From assembly GCF_041737375.1 (NCBI RefSeq), contig NZ_JBGSRV010000020.1, positions 62,001 to 126,000 on the forward strand: a stretch of 64,000 nucleotides of DNA, read 5' to 3'. The position numbers and the translations under genes are program-made. The stretch's first letter is position 1. The number at the start of each line of letters is the position of its first letter. Below the pieces are notes generated by a model that was not told the DNA's origin, ran no database searches, and saw only the letters and a list, made by a program, of their open reading frames with translations. Of this stretch, positions 52,158 through 62,093 are shown piece after piece. Source of the stretch: Vampirovibrio sp041737375 (GTDB lineage: Bacteria > Cyanobacteriota > Vampirovibrionia > Vampirovibrionales > Vampirovibrionaceae).

Positions 52158-52777
52158 GTCGTTTTATTACCCTTGATCCTGCTGAAAATTCCACCCAGGA
52201 TAACTACAAATTGCTGATTGGCAGTGTGGTGCCTCGACCCATTGCGTTTGTCTCTACCCAGTCCCCACAGGGGCAACTGAATTTGGCCCCCTACAGCTTT
52301 TTTACCGGGGTATGCTCCAACCCGCCCACTATTTTGTTTTGCCCCATGGTCAGAGGGTCTGATGGGCAGAAGAAAGATACCTTGCTCAATATTGAGGCCA
52401 CCGGGGAATTTGTGGTGAATGTGGTAAACGAGGCCATTGTGAGCCAGATGAACCAAACCGCCGCCGAATTGCCGCATGGGGTGAGTGAGTTTACGGAGGC
52501 GGGCTTAACGCCTACGCCTTCCATCATTGTTAAACCGCCCCGTGTGCTGGAATCTCCGCTGAGTATGGAATGCAAGCTGCAACAAGTGGTTTATGTAGGC
52601 GACGGCAGTCTGGGCAGTGGTAGTGTGGTGATGGGAACCGTGGTGCGCTTTCATGTGCGAGAAGATCTCTACCATGCCGGACGCATTGATACAGCCTTGA
52701 TGCAGCCAGTGGCCCGCCTGGCTGGTGCCGCTTACTGCCCGGTTCGGGATATGTTTGAAGTGCAGCGTCCTTCGTAA
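52154..52777 (+). CDS. Flavin-reductase-like FMN-binding protein (207 aa)
   Basis: An FMN-binding split-barrel protein of the flavin-reductase family. LLIGSVVPRPIAFVSTQSPQGQLNLAPYSFFTGVCSNPPT is the signature, and EFVVNVVNEAI follows. It starts ATG 52154, overlapping the homogentisate dioxygenase stop, so the two are coupled. Its natural role here is unknown; it may serve as an NAD(P)H:flavin reductase or bind FMN for another enzyme. Confidence 0.9.
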   Translation: MSRFITLDPAENSTQDNYKLLIGSVVPRPIAFVSTQSPQGQLNLAPYSFFTGVCSNPPTILFCPMVRGSDGQKKDTLLNIEATGEFVVNVVNEAIVSQMNQTAAELPHGVSEFTEAGLTPTPSIIVKPPRVLESPLSMECKLQQVVYVGDGSLGSGSVVMGTVVRFHVREDLYHAGRIDTALMQPVARLAGAAYCPVRDMFEVQRPS

Positions 52778-52857
52778 GGGCTGGATAGCTCGCAAAAATT
52801 TCTGTTCATGGTTTACATAGACGCCCATGGCTTGCGCTGTGGGTTTGGCGTGCTGGT

Positions 52858-55800
52858 TTAACGCACGTCAAAGTAGCGGGCTTGAGGGTGATGCACAATC
52901 AGGGCGGAGGTGGATTGTTCCGGCTCCAGCATAAACTCTTCGCTTAAATAAATGCCCACCCGCTCGGGTTGTAACAATGAAAAGAAATGGGTTTGATCTT
53001 CCAGATTGGGGCAAGCAGGATAGCCGGGGCTATAGCGGGACCCTTGATACCCTTGGGCAAACAGGCGCTTGATATCATCGGCGTCCTGTCCGGCAATGCC
53101 CCATTCTTCACGCACTTGCTTGTGCCAGTACTCGGCTAGCGCTTCCGCCATCTCCACCCCAAAACCGTGGAAATACAGGTAATCGCTGTAGTTATTGGAT
53201 TCAAACAATTCCAGCGCGTATTTAGAGGCCTCTTGCCCCATGGTGACAATTTGCATGCCCAGCACATCCATGCGATCTGAATCGCTGGGGGCGAAAAAGT
53301 CTGCCAAACACTGTTTTTTCTGGCCGCCACGGGGAAAAGTAAACCGTTCCCAAACCACTTTGCGGGCTTCGTTCACCCAGGCGTCCGGCTGGTACACCAA
53401 AAGTGAGTTTTGCTCGGACTGGCACGGGAAAAACCCGTAAATCACCTTGGGTAGTAATAAACGCTCGTCTATCACCTTGCGCTTTAAGGTTTCCAATACC
53501 GGCACAATTTTTTCAGCCACAAACGCTTCATGCTCTTTGGCGGAACGGCTGCCCCGTTTTACTTGCCACTGTCCCGAAAACAGCGCCTGCTGATTCAGAT
53601 AGGGGTACAGTTGGGTGAGATCAATTTCTGTAACGATTCGGCTGCCCCAAAAGGGTGGCGCTGGAATGTCCACATCCAGCCGAATTTCCGGGCAACGTTG
53701 ATAATAATCCGGGGAATCCGGTGGCAAGCCACTAATGCCAGTGCTGATTTCGCCTACCGCCTCATAAACAGGCTCCCCACTTGAGCTGACCAGTACCTTG
53801 GATAATTCCGCCGGGGCAGACAATTCGCCTGCCGCTTGCTGCCCATTCCCCATAATGGCTTCCATGGCGTATAGGCCCGAAAAGGCATCCTTGGCGTAAT
53901 AGACCTGGCCGCCGTAAATATTCTGGCAATCTTCTTCCACAAAGCGCTTGGTCAGGGCCGCCCCGCCCAGTACCACGGAAACATCAATGCCCCGCTCTTT
54001 CATGGCCATCAGGTTGTCTTTCATAATGGCGGTGGATTTTACCAACAGGCCGCTCATGCCAATAGCATCGGCGTTATGCGCTTCCAGGGCGGTTAGCATG
54101 GTTTCCAGCGGTTGCTTAATGCCCAAATTAATCACTTTATAACCGTTGTTGGTCAGGATAATATCCACCAGATTTTTGCCAATATCGTGAACATCGCCCT
54201 TCACCGTGGCCAGCACCATCACCCCCTTGGAATGGCCGCCATCCACCTTTTCGATATAAGGTTCCAGAATGGCCACACAGGTTTTCATCACTTCCGCCGA
54301 TTGCAACACAAAGGGCAATTGCATTTCGCCTTTGCCAAACAGCTCGCCCACGGTTTTCATTCCGTCCAGCAAAATATCGTTAATAATGGTTAAAGCGGGA
54401 TAGCTTTTCAGCGCTTCCTCAATATCGGGTTGCAAGCCGGTTTTTTCGCCGTTGATGATGCGGTATTTGAGCCGATCCTCAATTTGCTCGGGCAGCTCTT
54501 TTTTTCTTTTCTCAACCGCTGTGCCGCCATGTTCCTCAAAATAAGCCATTAGCTCAATCAAGGGATCAAAAGTCACTGTGCCGTCTTCGGCAATTTCGCG
54601 CTCATCGTAAATCAGTTGGCGGCAAAGTTCCCGCTCTTTCTCGCTAATGCGGTGCAAGGGCAACAAATGGGCGCTGTTAATAATGGCCATATTCAGCCCG
54701 GCTTCCATGGCGTAATGCAGGAAGACGCTATTCAGCACATGCCGCACGGCGGGTTTAAGCCCAAAGCTGATGTTGCTAATACCCAGCACAAAGCCCACTT
54801 CCGGGTAGGCTTGCCGAATCAGTCGAATGGCTTCGATGGTTTCAATACCGGCTTTTCGAAATTCCTCATCGCCGCTCCCCAGCGTAAAGGTGAGGGTATC
54901 AAACACGATATCGCCTGGTTGCATGCCATAACGATCCACGGCCAAATTGTAAATGCGCTGGGCAATTTCAAACTTGTGTTGCGCGGTTTTGGCCATGCCC
55001 GCTTCATCAATGGTTAAGGCCACCACGGCGGCCCCAAATTCCTTGCACATGGGCAAGATGACTTCCAGCCGCTCTTCCCCATCTTCCAGGTTAATGGAGT
55101 TGACGATGGTTTTACCGGCCACCAGCTTCAGGGCCGCTTCAATCACCGGGGCCTCAGTCGAATCAATCATCAAGGGCAAGTCAAGCTGGGCGTTAAAGCG
55201 GGTGATGGTTTCCACCATGTCTTTAATTTCGTCGCGGCCCACGTAAGCGGTGCAAACGTCCAGCAGGTGGGCGCCTTGCTCTAGCTGATGCCGCCCAATG
55301 TCTACCAGCGCATCGTAATCATCTTCGGCCAACAAATCCCGAAACTTTTTACTGCCGTTGGAATTGGTGCGCTCTCCCACCAGTACCGGCGGGGGATTTT
55401 GAAACATGGGCACACTGGTATACAGGCTGCTCAGGCTGTTTTCATAGCTCACTTCCCGTTTGCCGGGGGCCAAATTGCCAATGAGATCATCCACGGCCTT
55501 GATGTGTTTGGGGGTGGTGCCGCAGCAGCCGCCCACAATATGCACGCCCAAATCTTTCACAAAATGCTGTAAATGGGCTGCCAAATCTTCCGGCGATAAA
55601 TGGTAATGCGCTTTGCCCCCTACGTTTTCTGGAATGCCCGCATTGGGCAAACAGGAAATATAAAACGGGCTGTTTTTGGAAAGATAACGCACATGGGCTG
55701 CCATTTCCTGCGGGCCAGTGGCGCAGTTCATGCCCAGTACATCAATATCATAGGGTTGCAGGGCGGTTACCACCGAGGCGATATCCATACCCACCAGCAT

Positions 55801-56424
55801 GGTGCCGGTGGTTTCAATGGTGACTTGCACCATGGTGGGAATATAGCGATTCAGGCTTTTACGAACCTTGGCCACTGCGGCCATGGCGGCTTTGGTTTGC
55901 AGTAAATCCTGACAGGTTTCAATCAGCAGCATGTCCGCGCCGCCGTCCACCAGCCCGCGCACCTGATCCAGATAAGCGGCCTTTAAATCATCGTAGGCGA
56001 TATGGCCCAAAGTGGGCAGTTTGGTGGTGGGCCCGATAGACCCGGCCACAAAGCGGGGCTTGCCGTTGCCGTTTTTAGAAGAAAAATCCAGAGCCACTTC
56101 TTTGGCGATTTTGGCGGCCCGAAAACTTAAATCGTAAGCCTGTTCCGCAATATCGTATTCGGCCAGCACAATGGAGGCTGATCCAAAGCTGTTGGTTTCC
56201 ACCACATCCGCGCCCGCCTCAAAATAAGCGGCGTGAATTTCCTGAATGACTTGCGGACGGGTGCGTACCAAAATTTCATTACAGCCTTCCAGTCCCTCAA
56301 AGTCATCTTCTGTAAGGGGATAGGTTTGCAACATGCTCCCCATCCCGCCGTCGAAAAGAAGAACCTTTTCCTGGCACTGTTTAAAAAATGAGTGTTCGGG
56401 TGCGTAAGGATGCATATTTGTCAT
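52858..56424 (-). CDS. metH: Cobalamin-dependent methionine synthase MetH (1188 aa)
   Basis: All four modules are present. The homocysteine domain (about 1-315) has GGMGSML and the zinc ligands in GGCCGTTP. The pterin-binding domain (about 345-620) has VGERTNSNGS. The cobalamin cap and Rossmann domain carry DVHDIGKN (the cobalt-ligating His near 745). The activation domain ends the protein with GSRYSPGYPACPNLEDQ, which binds SAM. It methylates homocysteine from methyl-tetrahydrofolate. No cobalamin riboswitch is seen in the short upstream region. Confidence 0.98.
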   Translation of the reverse strand: MTNMHPYAPEHSFFKQCQEKVLLFDGGMGSMLQTYPLTEDDFEGLEGCNEILVRTRPQVIQEIHAAYFEAGADVVETNSFGSASIVLAEYDIAEQAYDLSFRAAKIAKEVALDFSSKNGNGKPRFVAGSIGPTTKLPTLGHIAYDDLKAAYLDQVRGLVDGGADMLLIETCQDLLQTKAAMAAVAKVRKSLNRYIPTMVQVTIETTGTMLVGMDIASVVTALQPYDIDVLGMNCATGPQEMAAHVRYLSKNSPFYISCLPNAGIPENVGGKAHYHLSPEDLAAHLQHFVKDLGVHIVGGCCGTTPKHIKAVDDLIGNLAPGKREVSYENSLSSLYTSVPMFQNPPPVLVGERTNSNGSKKFRDLLAEDDYDALVDIGRHQLEQGAHLLDVCTAYVGRDEIKDMVETITRFNAQLDLPLMIDSTEAPVIEAALKLVAGKTIVNSINLEDGEERLEVILPMCKEFGAAVVALTIDEAGMAKTAQHKFEIAQRIYNLAVDRYGMQPGDIVFDTLTFTLGSGDEEFRKAGIETIEAIRLIRQAYPEVGFVLGISNISFGLKPAVRHVLNSVFLHYAMEAGLNMAIINSAHLLPLHRISEKERELCRQLIYDEREIAEDGTVTFDPLIELMAYFEEHGGTAVEKRKKELPEQIEDRLKYRIINGEKTGLQPDIEEALKSYPALTIINDILLDGMKTVGELFGKGEMQLPFVLQSAEVMKTCVAILEPYIEKVDGGHSKGVMVLATVKGDVHDIGKNLVDIILTNNGYKVINLGIKQPLETMLTALEAHNADAIGMSGLLVKSTAIMKDNLMAMKERGIDVSVVLGGAALTKRFVEEDCQNIYGGQVYYAKDAFSGLYAMEAIMGNGQQAAGELSAPAELSKVLVSSSGEPVYEAVGEISTGISGLPPDSPDYYQRCPEIRLDVDIPAPPFWGSRIVTEIDLTQLYPYLNQQALFSGQWQVKRGSRSAKEHEAFVAEKIVPVLETLKRKVIDERLLLPKVIYGFFPCQSEQNSLLVYQPDAWVNEARKVVWERFTFPRGGQKKQCLADFFAPSDSDRMDVLGMQIVTMGQEASKYALELFESNNYSDYLYFHGFGVEMAEALAEYWHKQVREEWGIAGQDADDIKRLFAQGYQGSRYSPGYPACPNLEDQTHFFSLLQPERVGIYLSEEFMLEPEQSTSALIVHHPQARYFDVR

Positions 56425-56556
56425 TTTTTATCGATAATAACCACTACTTGAAGTCATCATACGCCCCACTCTCTCGCAATTCAAACTTTTTCCGGTAAAT
56501 TCACTGAATTTAACTATTGATCGGTCCTGAACCGCGCTCGTACAAGGAGTTTCTTC

Positions 56557-56925
56557 GTGAATCGCAATACCAAGCTGTTTCTGATGTTTGGCCCATTTGT
56601 TCTGTTTTTTACGGCCCTGGCCCTCATGGTGTCCGATGCCCGCCATCCCAGCATTCGGCGGGACGAGTGCGTTGTGACGGGTACCGGGCAGCAGGCTCAG
56701 GCGTTTAAAGCCAAAGGCCGACTGATTTACCGGCAAAGCGATAACCTCAATCATGATGTGAGCCTGCGTTGCGAGCAATTTGGCACCTTGGTGCTAAACG
56801 ACACCCAGCTTTTCATCACCCCGGTGGAAATTGGCCAGGGGGCCTGGGTTTCTCTCAAACGCTATCAATTCTTACCGGAGCGCTGGATGGTGAGCATTTA
56901 TACCGGCCCCGAAAAAAAGCAATAA
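56557..56925 (+). CDS. Hypothetical protein with N-terminal membrane anchor (122 aa)
   Basis: A hydrophobic helix (KLFLMFGPFVLFFTALALMV) follows a short basic start, then an extracytoplasmic, beta-rich domain of about 90 residues with two cysteines (DECVVTG, LRCEQFG) that could form a disulfide. GTG start with AGGAG 8 bases upstream. No family recognised. It diverges from metH. Confidence 0.75.
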   Translation: MNRNTKLFLMFGPFVLFFTALALMVSDARHPSIRRDECVVTGTGQQAQAFKAKGRLIYRQSDNLNHDVSLRCEQFGTLVLNDTQLFITPVEIGQGAWVSLKRYQFLPERWMVSIYTGPEKKQ

Positions 56926-56972
56926 AATAAAACCCCGATTGCGAGAACGGTTGCGAGAAAGTTTCCGCTCCG

Positions 56973-57161
56973 CTAGGAGCGCTTCATGTACAAATAATCC
57001 CGAACGTACTCTGGTTTCAGTGCGGGCAATTTGTTCCAAAAAATAGCGAGTAATTCTTCTTCCGGCAGTTCCCGTACAATATCCAGCACCAGCGTTTTCA
57101 CATCCAGGGTTTTAATCAGTTCTTCCCCTGCCAAAAGCGACTCTAATTCCTCTTTGGTCAT
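56973..57161 (-). CDS. Small acidic helical protein (62 aa)
   Basis: Start ATG 57161 (MTKEELESLLAGEELIK) with GGGA 6 bases upstream; an alternative ATG lies 6 bases further. The sequence is acidic and helical (LDVKTLVLDIVRELPEEELLAIFWNKLPALKPEYV), like a small protein-protein adaptor. No family recognised. Confidence 0.6.
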   Translation of the reverse strand: MTKEELESLLAGEELIKTLDVKTLVLDIVRELPEEELLAIFWNKLPALKPEYVRDYLYMKRS

Positions 57162-57412
57162 GGTCATTCCCGCAATCTATCCGTACTTTATGTGTGGACG
57201 CCAACAAAACTGAAATGGGTGTAGGCCTTCGCCCCTGTGCTTTTAAAATGTTTGAGCCAGTGTCTTTTATGGGTCGCTAAGCCATCCTGAGCTTCATTTT
57301 ATTATAGTATGCCCCATCCGCTCCCGTCACCTTTTCGGCCAAAAGCGCCCAAAGTGCCAGCCACGGTGAACCCCGCCCATTCAGTTCAGGGGTTACGGGC
57401 TAGCAGTTGCCG

Positions 57413-58390
57413 TTACCGGGGGAATGCTCGCAGTAATTCTTCGGGCAACCGCTTGTCCAGGCTGAAGCCAAACAGGGCGTAATCATACTTCACCGGATCT
57501 TCCGGGCAAAGTTGCCGAAACACATCGGTAATGGCCTCAGCGGTTCGCCAGGAGCCGTCTTTTCGGCTGGTGAGCCCCAGTTTGCGGTTCATTTGCATGA
57601 CATGGGTATCCAGTGGCATTAACAGCTCGGCAGGTCGTAAAGCCCGTTTCCACAATCCAAAATCCACCCGGCCACCAGGGTCGGCGTCTTCTCGCACCAT
57701 CCAGCGCAAAAACATGTTAAACCGCTTGCAGGCCCCGCCCTTGTCGGGGTGGGCTAACAAAAACTTCAACCCGTAAGTGGGCGCTGGGGCATTTCCCAAT
57801 AGCTGATTGGTGAATCCCGCTATGCCAGCCTTTAAGCGGGTGGTTTCCGGGTGGCTGTAATCACCCTGGGCTACAGAAGCTTCAAACAGGGCTTCCAGTG
57901 AGCCGTACTCCCGGTAAGCCCATTGCAGGCGCTCCCACAAAAAAGTCAGATCTGCCCCCTTGTTGAACCGGTAAATAAAATGCTTAAACCGCTTACCGTC
58001 TCGCTGGGGATTGAAGCTTTCCATAAACCCCACCGGGTCCTGATCGGTCATTTGAAACAGGTGGTTGACTGTTTCAATAATGAAATCCCGCCGTCCGTAA
58101 CTGAACAGGGCGGTGATAAAAGCCACCAGCTCACACGCTTGGGGGTTCTCTGCAAAGCGGTAAGGGATTTGAATGGGATCGCTGGCAATGTAGGCAGGCA
58201 CTTTATACTGATGAACCAGCCCATCCAGTGCCGGGGCCAAGCCCAACCAGTCGGCCTGGGTGCGAACTGCTATGGCGGGTTGGGCAGGCGCCTTTTTGGA
58301 GCCAGAACCCTTTTTTTTCAGCCCAGTGTTACCAGCGGACTGTTTCTTGGGGCTGGCTTTTCTGGGTTTGGGGGGTGCCTGAGTGGTCAT
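57413..58390 (-). CDS. TIGR02757/DUF2400-family protein
   Basis: The family signatures are seen: DPIQIPYRF, ELVAFITALFSYGRRDFIIETVNHLF, FIYRFNKGADL, and RWMVREDADPGGRVDFGLW...LMPLDTHVMQMNRKLGL. It looks like a helical DNA-glycosylase-related fold, but the family has no proven activity. The N-terminal 45 residues are a Lys/Pro/Ser-rich tail not found in most members. Start ATG 58390; it follows deoB on the same strand. Confidence 0.88.
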   Translation of the reverse strand: MTTQAPPKPRKASPKKQSAGNTGLKKKGSGSKKAPAQPAIAVRTQADWLGLAPALDGLVHQYKVPAYIASDPIQIPYRFAENPQACELVAFITALFSYGRRDFIIETVNHLFQMTDQDPVGFMESFNPQRDGKRFKHFIYRFNKGADLTFLWERLQWAYREYGSLEALFEASVAQGDYSHPETTRLKAGIAGFTNQLLGNAPAPTYGLKFLLAHPDKGGACKRFNMFLRWMVREDADPGGRVDFGLWKRALRPAELLMPLDTHVMQMNRKLGLTSRKDGSWRTAEAITDVFRQLCPEDPVKYDYALFGFSLDKRLPEELLRAFPR

Positions 58391-58435
58391 CGGCAATGCT
58401 TCTGCCCTGCTTGTAGGAGTTTTTTCTCTGCTTTT

Positions 58436-59707
58436 TTATACAAGTGCCGGGTTTTTCTGGGCCAGCGTTTCCAGCATGTTGTGACCCCGTTGGGCAGGAT
58501 CATCCAGTTCCAGCCAAGCCAAGGTGGTTTTGCCAATATCGGCGAAGGATTCCCGTATGCCCAGATTGACGGCCGGTAACTGGGGGCTGTAAAGCAGAAT
58601 GGGCACATACTCACGGGTATGATCCGATCCCGGCGCGGTGGGATCGCAACCGTGATCGGCGGAAATCATCAGCAAATCACCTTCACCCAGTTGGGCCAGT
58701 ATTGGCCCCAGGGCAGCGTCAAACTGCTCCAGCGAACGGGCGTAGCCGTTCACATCCCGGCGGTGCCCATAGTTGCTATCCGTTTCCACCAGATTGACAA
58801 AAATAAACTGTTTATCGGCCTGTGGGTACTCGCCCAGCGCTTTTTTCTCCAGACTTAACGCATCCAAATCCTGCTGGTTTTGAATGAGCTTGTGCAGCAC
58901 CTCAATGCCTTCCGGGTTGCTGCCGGTATGAATGGAGTGGGTTAGCCCGGAGAAGCAGAAAATATCCTCAATTTTGCCCACGCCCAACACCACGGCGCCG
59001 GCTTCCCGAATGCGGTTCAATACGGTTGCTTCCGGGGGTAGTACGGCGTAATCTCGGCGATCCTTGCCTACCCGCTTGAAGGTATCCGGGCTGTTGCCCA
59101 CAAAGGGGCGGGCAATTACGCGAGATACCTGATGTGGGCCATCCAGAATTTCCCGAGCCTTCTCGCACCACTGGTACAGGGTGGCCAAATCCGTTTTGCT
59201 TTCCGGGCCAACGTGGGCCGCAATTTGGAAAACACTGTCGGCGCTGGTATAAACAATGGGATCTCCGGTTTCCAGGTGCTGCATGCCCAGCTCTTCCAGA
59301 ATTTGAGTGCCGGAAGCAGGCCGGTTGCCCAAAATGTTGTTAATGCCGGTTTCCTGTTTGAACCGCGCCACGATGTCGGGTGGAAACCCGTTGGGGTAGG
59401 TGGGGAATGGGGTTTCCAGATAAATGCCTGCCATTTCCCAGTGGCCGGTGGTGGTGTCTTTGCCCCGGGAAAACTCGGACATTTTGCCGTAGCTGCCCAA
59501 GGGCTTCTCTTGGGGCTGTACTCGGCTTAAAGGCAGAATGTTGCCTAGCCCCAACCGCTCCAGATTGGGCAGGCTTAGGCTGTCGGCGGCTTGATCGATG
59601 TTGCCCATGGTATTGCAGTGGGGGCTGTCTCCATATTCGGGGGCATCCGGCAAAGCGCCCACGCCCCAGGCATCCACTACCACTACAAAAACTCGTTTTA
59701 CCGACAT
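58436..59707 (-). CDS. deoB: Phosphopentomutase
   Basis: A metal-dependent enzyme interconverting ribose (or deoxyribose) 1- and 5-phosphates for nucleoside salvage. VVVDAWGVGALPDAPEYGD (metal Asp), EFSRGKDTTTGHWEMAG and ISADHGCDPTAPGSDHTREYVP (metal ligands) are diagnostic. Start ATG 59707 has AAGGAG 8 bases upstream. It stands 45 bases from the TIGR02757 gene, probably one transcript. No other nucleoside-phosphorylase gene is adjacent. Confidence 0.97.
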   Translation of the reverse strand: MSVKRVFVVVVDAWGVGALPDAPEYGDSPHCNTMGNIDQAADSLSLPNLERLGLGNILPLSRVQPQEKPLGSYGKMSEFSRGKDTTTGHWEMAGIYLETPFPTYPNGFPPDIVARFKQETGINNILGNRPASGTQILEELGMQHLETGDPIVYTSADSVFQIAAHVGPESKTDLATLYQWCEKAREILDGPHQVSRVIARPFVGNSPDTFKRVGKDRRDYAVLPPEATVLNRIREAGAVVLGVGKIEDIFCFSGLTHSIHTGSNPEGIEVLHKLIQNQQDLDALSLEKKALGEYPQADKQFIFVNLVETDSNYGHRRDVNGYARSLEQFDAALGPILAQLGEGDLLMISADHGCDPTAPGSDHTREYVPILLYSPQLPAVNLGIRESFADIGKTTLAWLELDDPAQRGHNMLETLAQKNPALV

Positions 59708-59938
59708 CTGTGTTCTCCTTTTGTCTGTTTTTAAAAATTGGTTTGGGCCAATAAAAACGGCCCTGCTTCGCAATTTGCCAACCGGTCATGTGGCTCAAGC
59801 CTGCCTATCGCATTGAAACGGATTCGTTTTTTGTCTCAACCGGAACCGACTTGGCTTTTTTCGTCTCAAGTAGAATAGTGACATCCACCACGGGTGGGTA
59901 AAGCGTTAGGTTTTACAAGATTGGAGCGAATTTCTCTC

Positions 59939-60607
59939 ATGGTATACCACCCTTTTTCGATTACCAAGTGTTTTTCCCGGTGTTTTGCGCTGCTGATGGG
60001 GGGCTGTATTGCTGTTGGGTTTTTGACGCCTTCGGCCATGGCCCTGGTTAAAATGGACGCCCAGGCGGTGGATGCGGCGCTGGTGTATGGCATGAAGAAT
60101 CAGAAACTGGGCTTGTCTTCCATTTTGGGCGACAACTGGATTGAGGGAGAAAATGGGGCGCTGCTGAATGTGTATTCCCCCTTTATGATGCTGGCCACCA
60201 AGGCGGCCAAGGCTGGTTTTTCCAGTAACCCTTCAAAAAGCGATTTGCTAAAGGCTCGCAAGCGTTTTGGGCGGGAAGTGGCTTTTTATTCCGATGTGAA
60301 GAACCGTCAGCAAGTGAAATTTGCGGTCAGTTTGTATGGCGATCGGCCTTCTTTTGCCAAGGATTACAGCGCTAGAATTGTTGGGTTTGGGCGGGGCAAG
60401 GAATTGGATATTGTGCCAGCCAAAGCCAATCTGGATGAGGTTGCCGATCCGGTTACCGGTGGGCAGAGCGGGTCGGCTTACGAGGCGGTTAACGGGTATT
60501 ACTTTAACTTTGCCGATTTAGAGAATCTGGATGAGTTTACGCTGGTTTTAACCAGTCCTTCCGGCCCCCCGGTGCAATTTCGCATGAAGAACGCCAAGTT
60601 GTATTAG
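59939..60607 (+). CDS. Secreted hypothetical protein
   Basis: A signal peptide (MVYHPFSITKCFSRCFALLMGG... cut after SAMA) precedes a mixed soluble domain of about 190 residues (LGLSSILGDNWIEGENGALLNVYSPFMM; NVKFAVSLYGDRPS-like strands). No family recognised. The longer frame begins GTG 59894 but the signal peptide points to 59939. A terminator follows. Confidence 0.8.
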   Translation: MVYHPFSITKCFSRCFALLMGGCIAVGFLTPSAMALVKMDAQAVDAALVYGMKNQKLGLSSILGDNWIEGENGALLNVYSPFMMLATKAAKAGFSSNPSKSDLLKARKRFGREVAFYSDVKNRQQVKFAVSLYGDRPSFAKDYSARIVGFGRGKELDIVPAKANLDEVADPVTGGQSGSAYEAVNGYYFNFADLENLDEFTLVLTSPSGPPVQFRMKNAKLY

Positions 60608-60631
60608 TTAAGCTCATAAAATAAGACGATA

Positions 60632-60665
60632 AAAAGCCCCGGTTTTTAAAGATGCCGGGGCTTTT
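60632..60665. terminator. Terminator between the secreted protein and sepF
   Basis: AAAAGCCCCGG and CCGGGGCTTTT pair over an 12-base loop; tails allow either direction. Confidence 0.85.
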
Positions 60666-60764
60666 AAAATAATTTAACCCAGTCTGGACGACTTTTTCAC
60701 GCTTCGCTTATTAAGAATGATTGGGTCTACGCTTTACCGGGTCCCACTGGAAACGGCCCCTGAG

Positions 60765-61238
60765 TTAGTAGCTTTGCTTCCAGTAGGCGTCTTCAATGGC
60801 CATGGTTTTTTCAGCTTCGGAACGAATGCTTACATTGTTAGGCGTGAAGATGAACACACCATCACCAATGCGTTGCTGATTGCCGTCAATGGCATGGGTG
60901 GCACCCGACAAAAAGTCGACAACCCGTTGCGATTGAGCGGTATCCAGCAAATGCAGGTTCAGAATCACCGATTTTTTGGCACGCAGATGCTCAATGATTT
61001 CCAAAGCTTCTTCGAAAGCGCGGGGTTCAATTACCACTACCTGGGTTTTTTGGCTGGTAGGATGATCCACCACACGAAGCGCTTTGCGAGTTTTTTTGGA
61101 CTCATCTAGCGTTTCTACTTCTTGTTCTGGACGGTTATTACGAAATTCGTAATCCTCTTCTATGCCGTAAGCTTCATCCTCAAACGGATCGCCCGACACC
61201 CAGTTCTTGATCTTCGTCAAAAGTCCATTATTATTCAT
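60765..61238 (-). CDS. sepF: Cell division protein SepF
   Basis: 157 residues with the typical layout: an N-terminal amphipathic membrane-binding helix (MNNNGLLTKIKNWVSG), an acidic linker, and the SepF core (about 65-150: PRAFEEALEIIEHLRAKKSVILNL, SQRVVDFLSGATHAIDGNQQRIGDGVFIFTPNNV). It binds FtsZ and the membrane to align Z-ring filaments. Found in cyanobacteria, actinobacteria and firmicutes. Start ATG 61238, GGGAGG upstream. The yggS gene lies just upstream, as in many genomes. Confidence 0.97.
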   Translation of the reverse strand: MNNNGLLTKIKNWVSGDPFEDEAYGIEEDYEFRNNRPEQEVETLDESKKTRKALRVVDHPTSQKTQVVVIEPRAFEEALEIIEHLRAKKSVILNLHLLDTAQSQRVVDFLSGATHAIDGNQQRIGDGVFIFTPNNVSIRSEAEKTMAIEDAYWKQSY

Positions 61239-61335
61239 TCCGGCAAGGAACCTCCCTGATCTCTATCCTATAAACTGTCCTGTGAATCACCTTGAAGTTT
61301 TGCAACCTCGATTGGTTTTTATTGTACGCCAACCG

Positions 61336-62019
61336 TTAAGTTTTAAAAAGATAATTCCCTATTCTGATTATTGTAGCACCACAAGCCAGCGCTTGGGGAA
61401 AGTCATGACTCATTCCCATTGACAATTCCGGCAACGGGATCCCCTGCTGGGCTTCAAGCGCCTCTTTTAGGGCTGAAACGCTATGGAAGCAAGCCTTCAG
61501 GGTCGTCTCATTCTGGTTTAATGATGCCTCGGGCGGGGCCATTGTCATTAATCCCTGCAAAACGATCCCGGGTAAGCCCGCAATATGCTGAGCGGAAGCC
61601 AAAAGCGCATCCGGCGTGAAACCCATGCGGGTGGGGTCATCGCTGACGTTGACCTGCAACAGTATTTTTTGTTGGTGTCCGGCTGCTTCATTCTGCCGGG
61701 AAAGCCGCTCAGCCAAAGCCACAGAATCCACAGAATGAATCAGGGCAAAGCGCCCCACGGTTTTGTTCGCCTTATTGCTTTGCAGGCTGCCAATTAAGTG
61801 CCAGTTGAGATCCGGGAATTCTTCCCCGGAAAAAAGCGCCATTTTGGTTAGCGCATCTTGCACCTTGTTTTCTCCAAAGTGGCGAATGCCAGCGTAATAG
61901 GCTTCCCGCATCTGCTCAACGCTGGCATATTTGGTAACCGCAATCAAGGTAACCGGACGATCTCCGGCCTGGGTTTGAATGATGGTATGAATGCGTTGCA
62001 ACGATTCCTGAATCAGCAT
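61336..62019 (-). CDS. YggS/PROSC-type PLP homeostasis protein (227 aa)
   Basis: A TIM-barrel PLP-binding protein with no enzyme activity proven. VTLIAVTKYASVEQMREAY holds the PLP lysine (Lys30); FGENKVQDA, WHLIGSLQSNK and LSMGMSHDFPQALACGATIIRIGNYLF follow. It buffers PLP levels and often precedes sepF. Start ATG 62019, with no strong ribosome-binding site visible. Confidence 0.95.
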   Translation of the reverse strand: MLIQESLQRIHTIIQTQAGDRPVTLIAVTKYASVEQMREAYYAGIRHFGENKVQDALTKMALFSGEEFPDLNWHLIGSLQSNKANKTVGRFALIHSVDSVALAERLSRQNEAAGHQQKILLQVNVSDDPTRMGFTPDALLASAQHIAGLPGIVLQGLMTMAPPEASLNQNETTLKACFHSVSALKEALEAQQGIPLPELSMGMSHDFPQALACGATIIRIGNYLFKT

Positions 62020-62093
62020 AGCTATAGCTTATCAGAACCGCAGCGTCCGCAAACGGATTGATGAGTAGGTGTTCTGGTTTGTTTCGTAAGCCC

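Noticed and set aside
56425..56556. Cobalamin riboswitch upstream of metH
   Set aside because: The region is only 130 bases, shared with a divergent gene, AT-rich, and shows no B12-box-like sequence.
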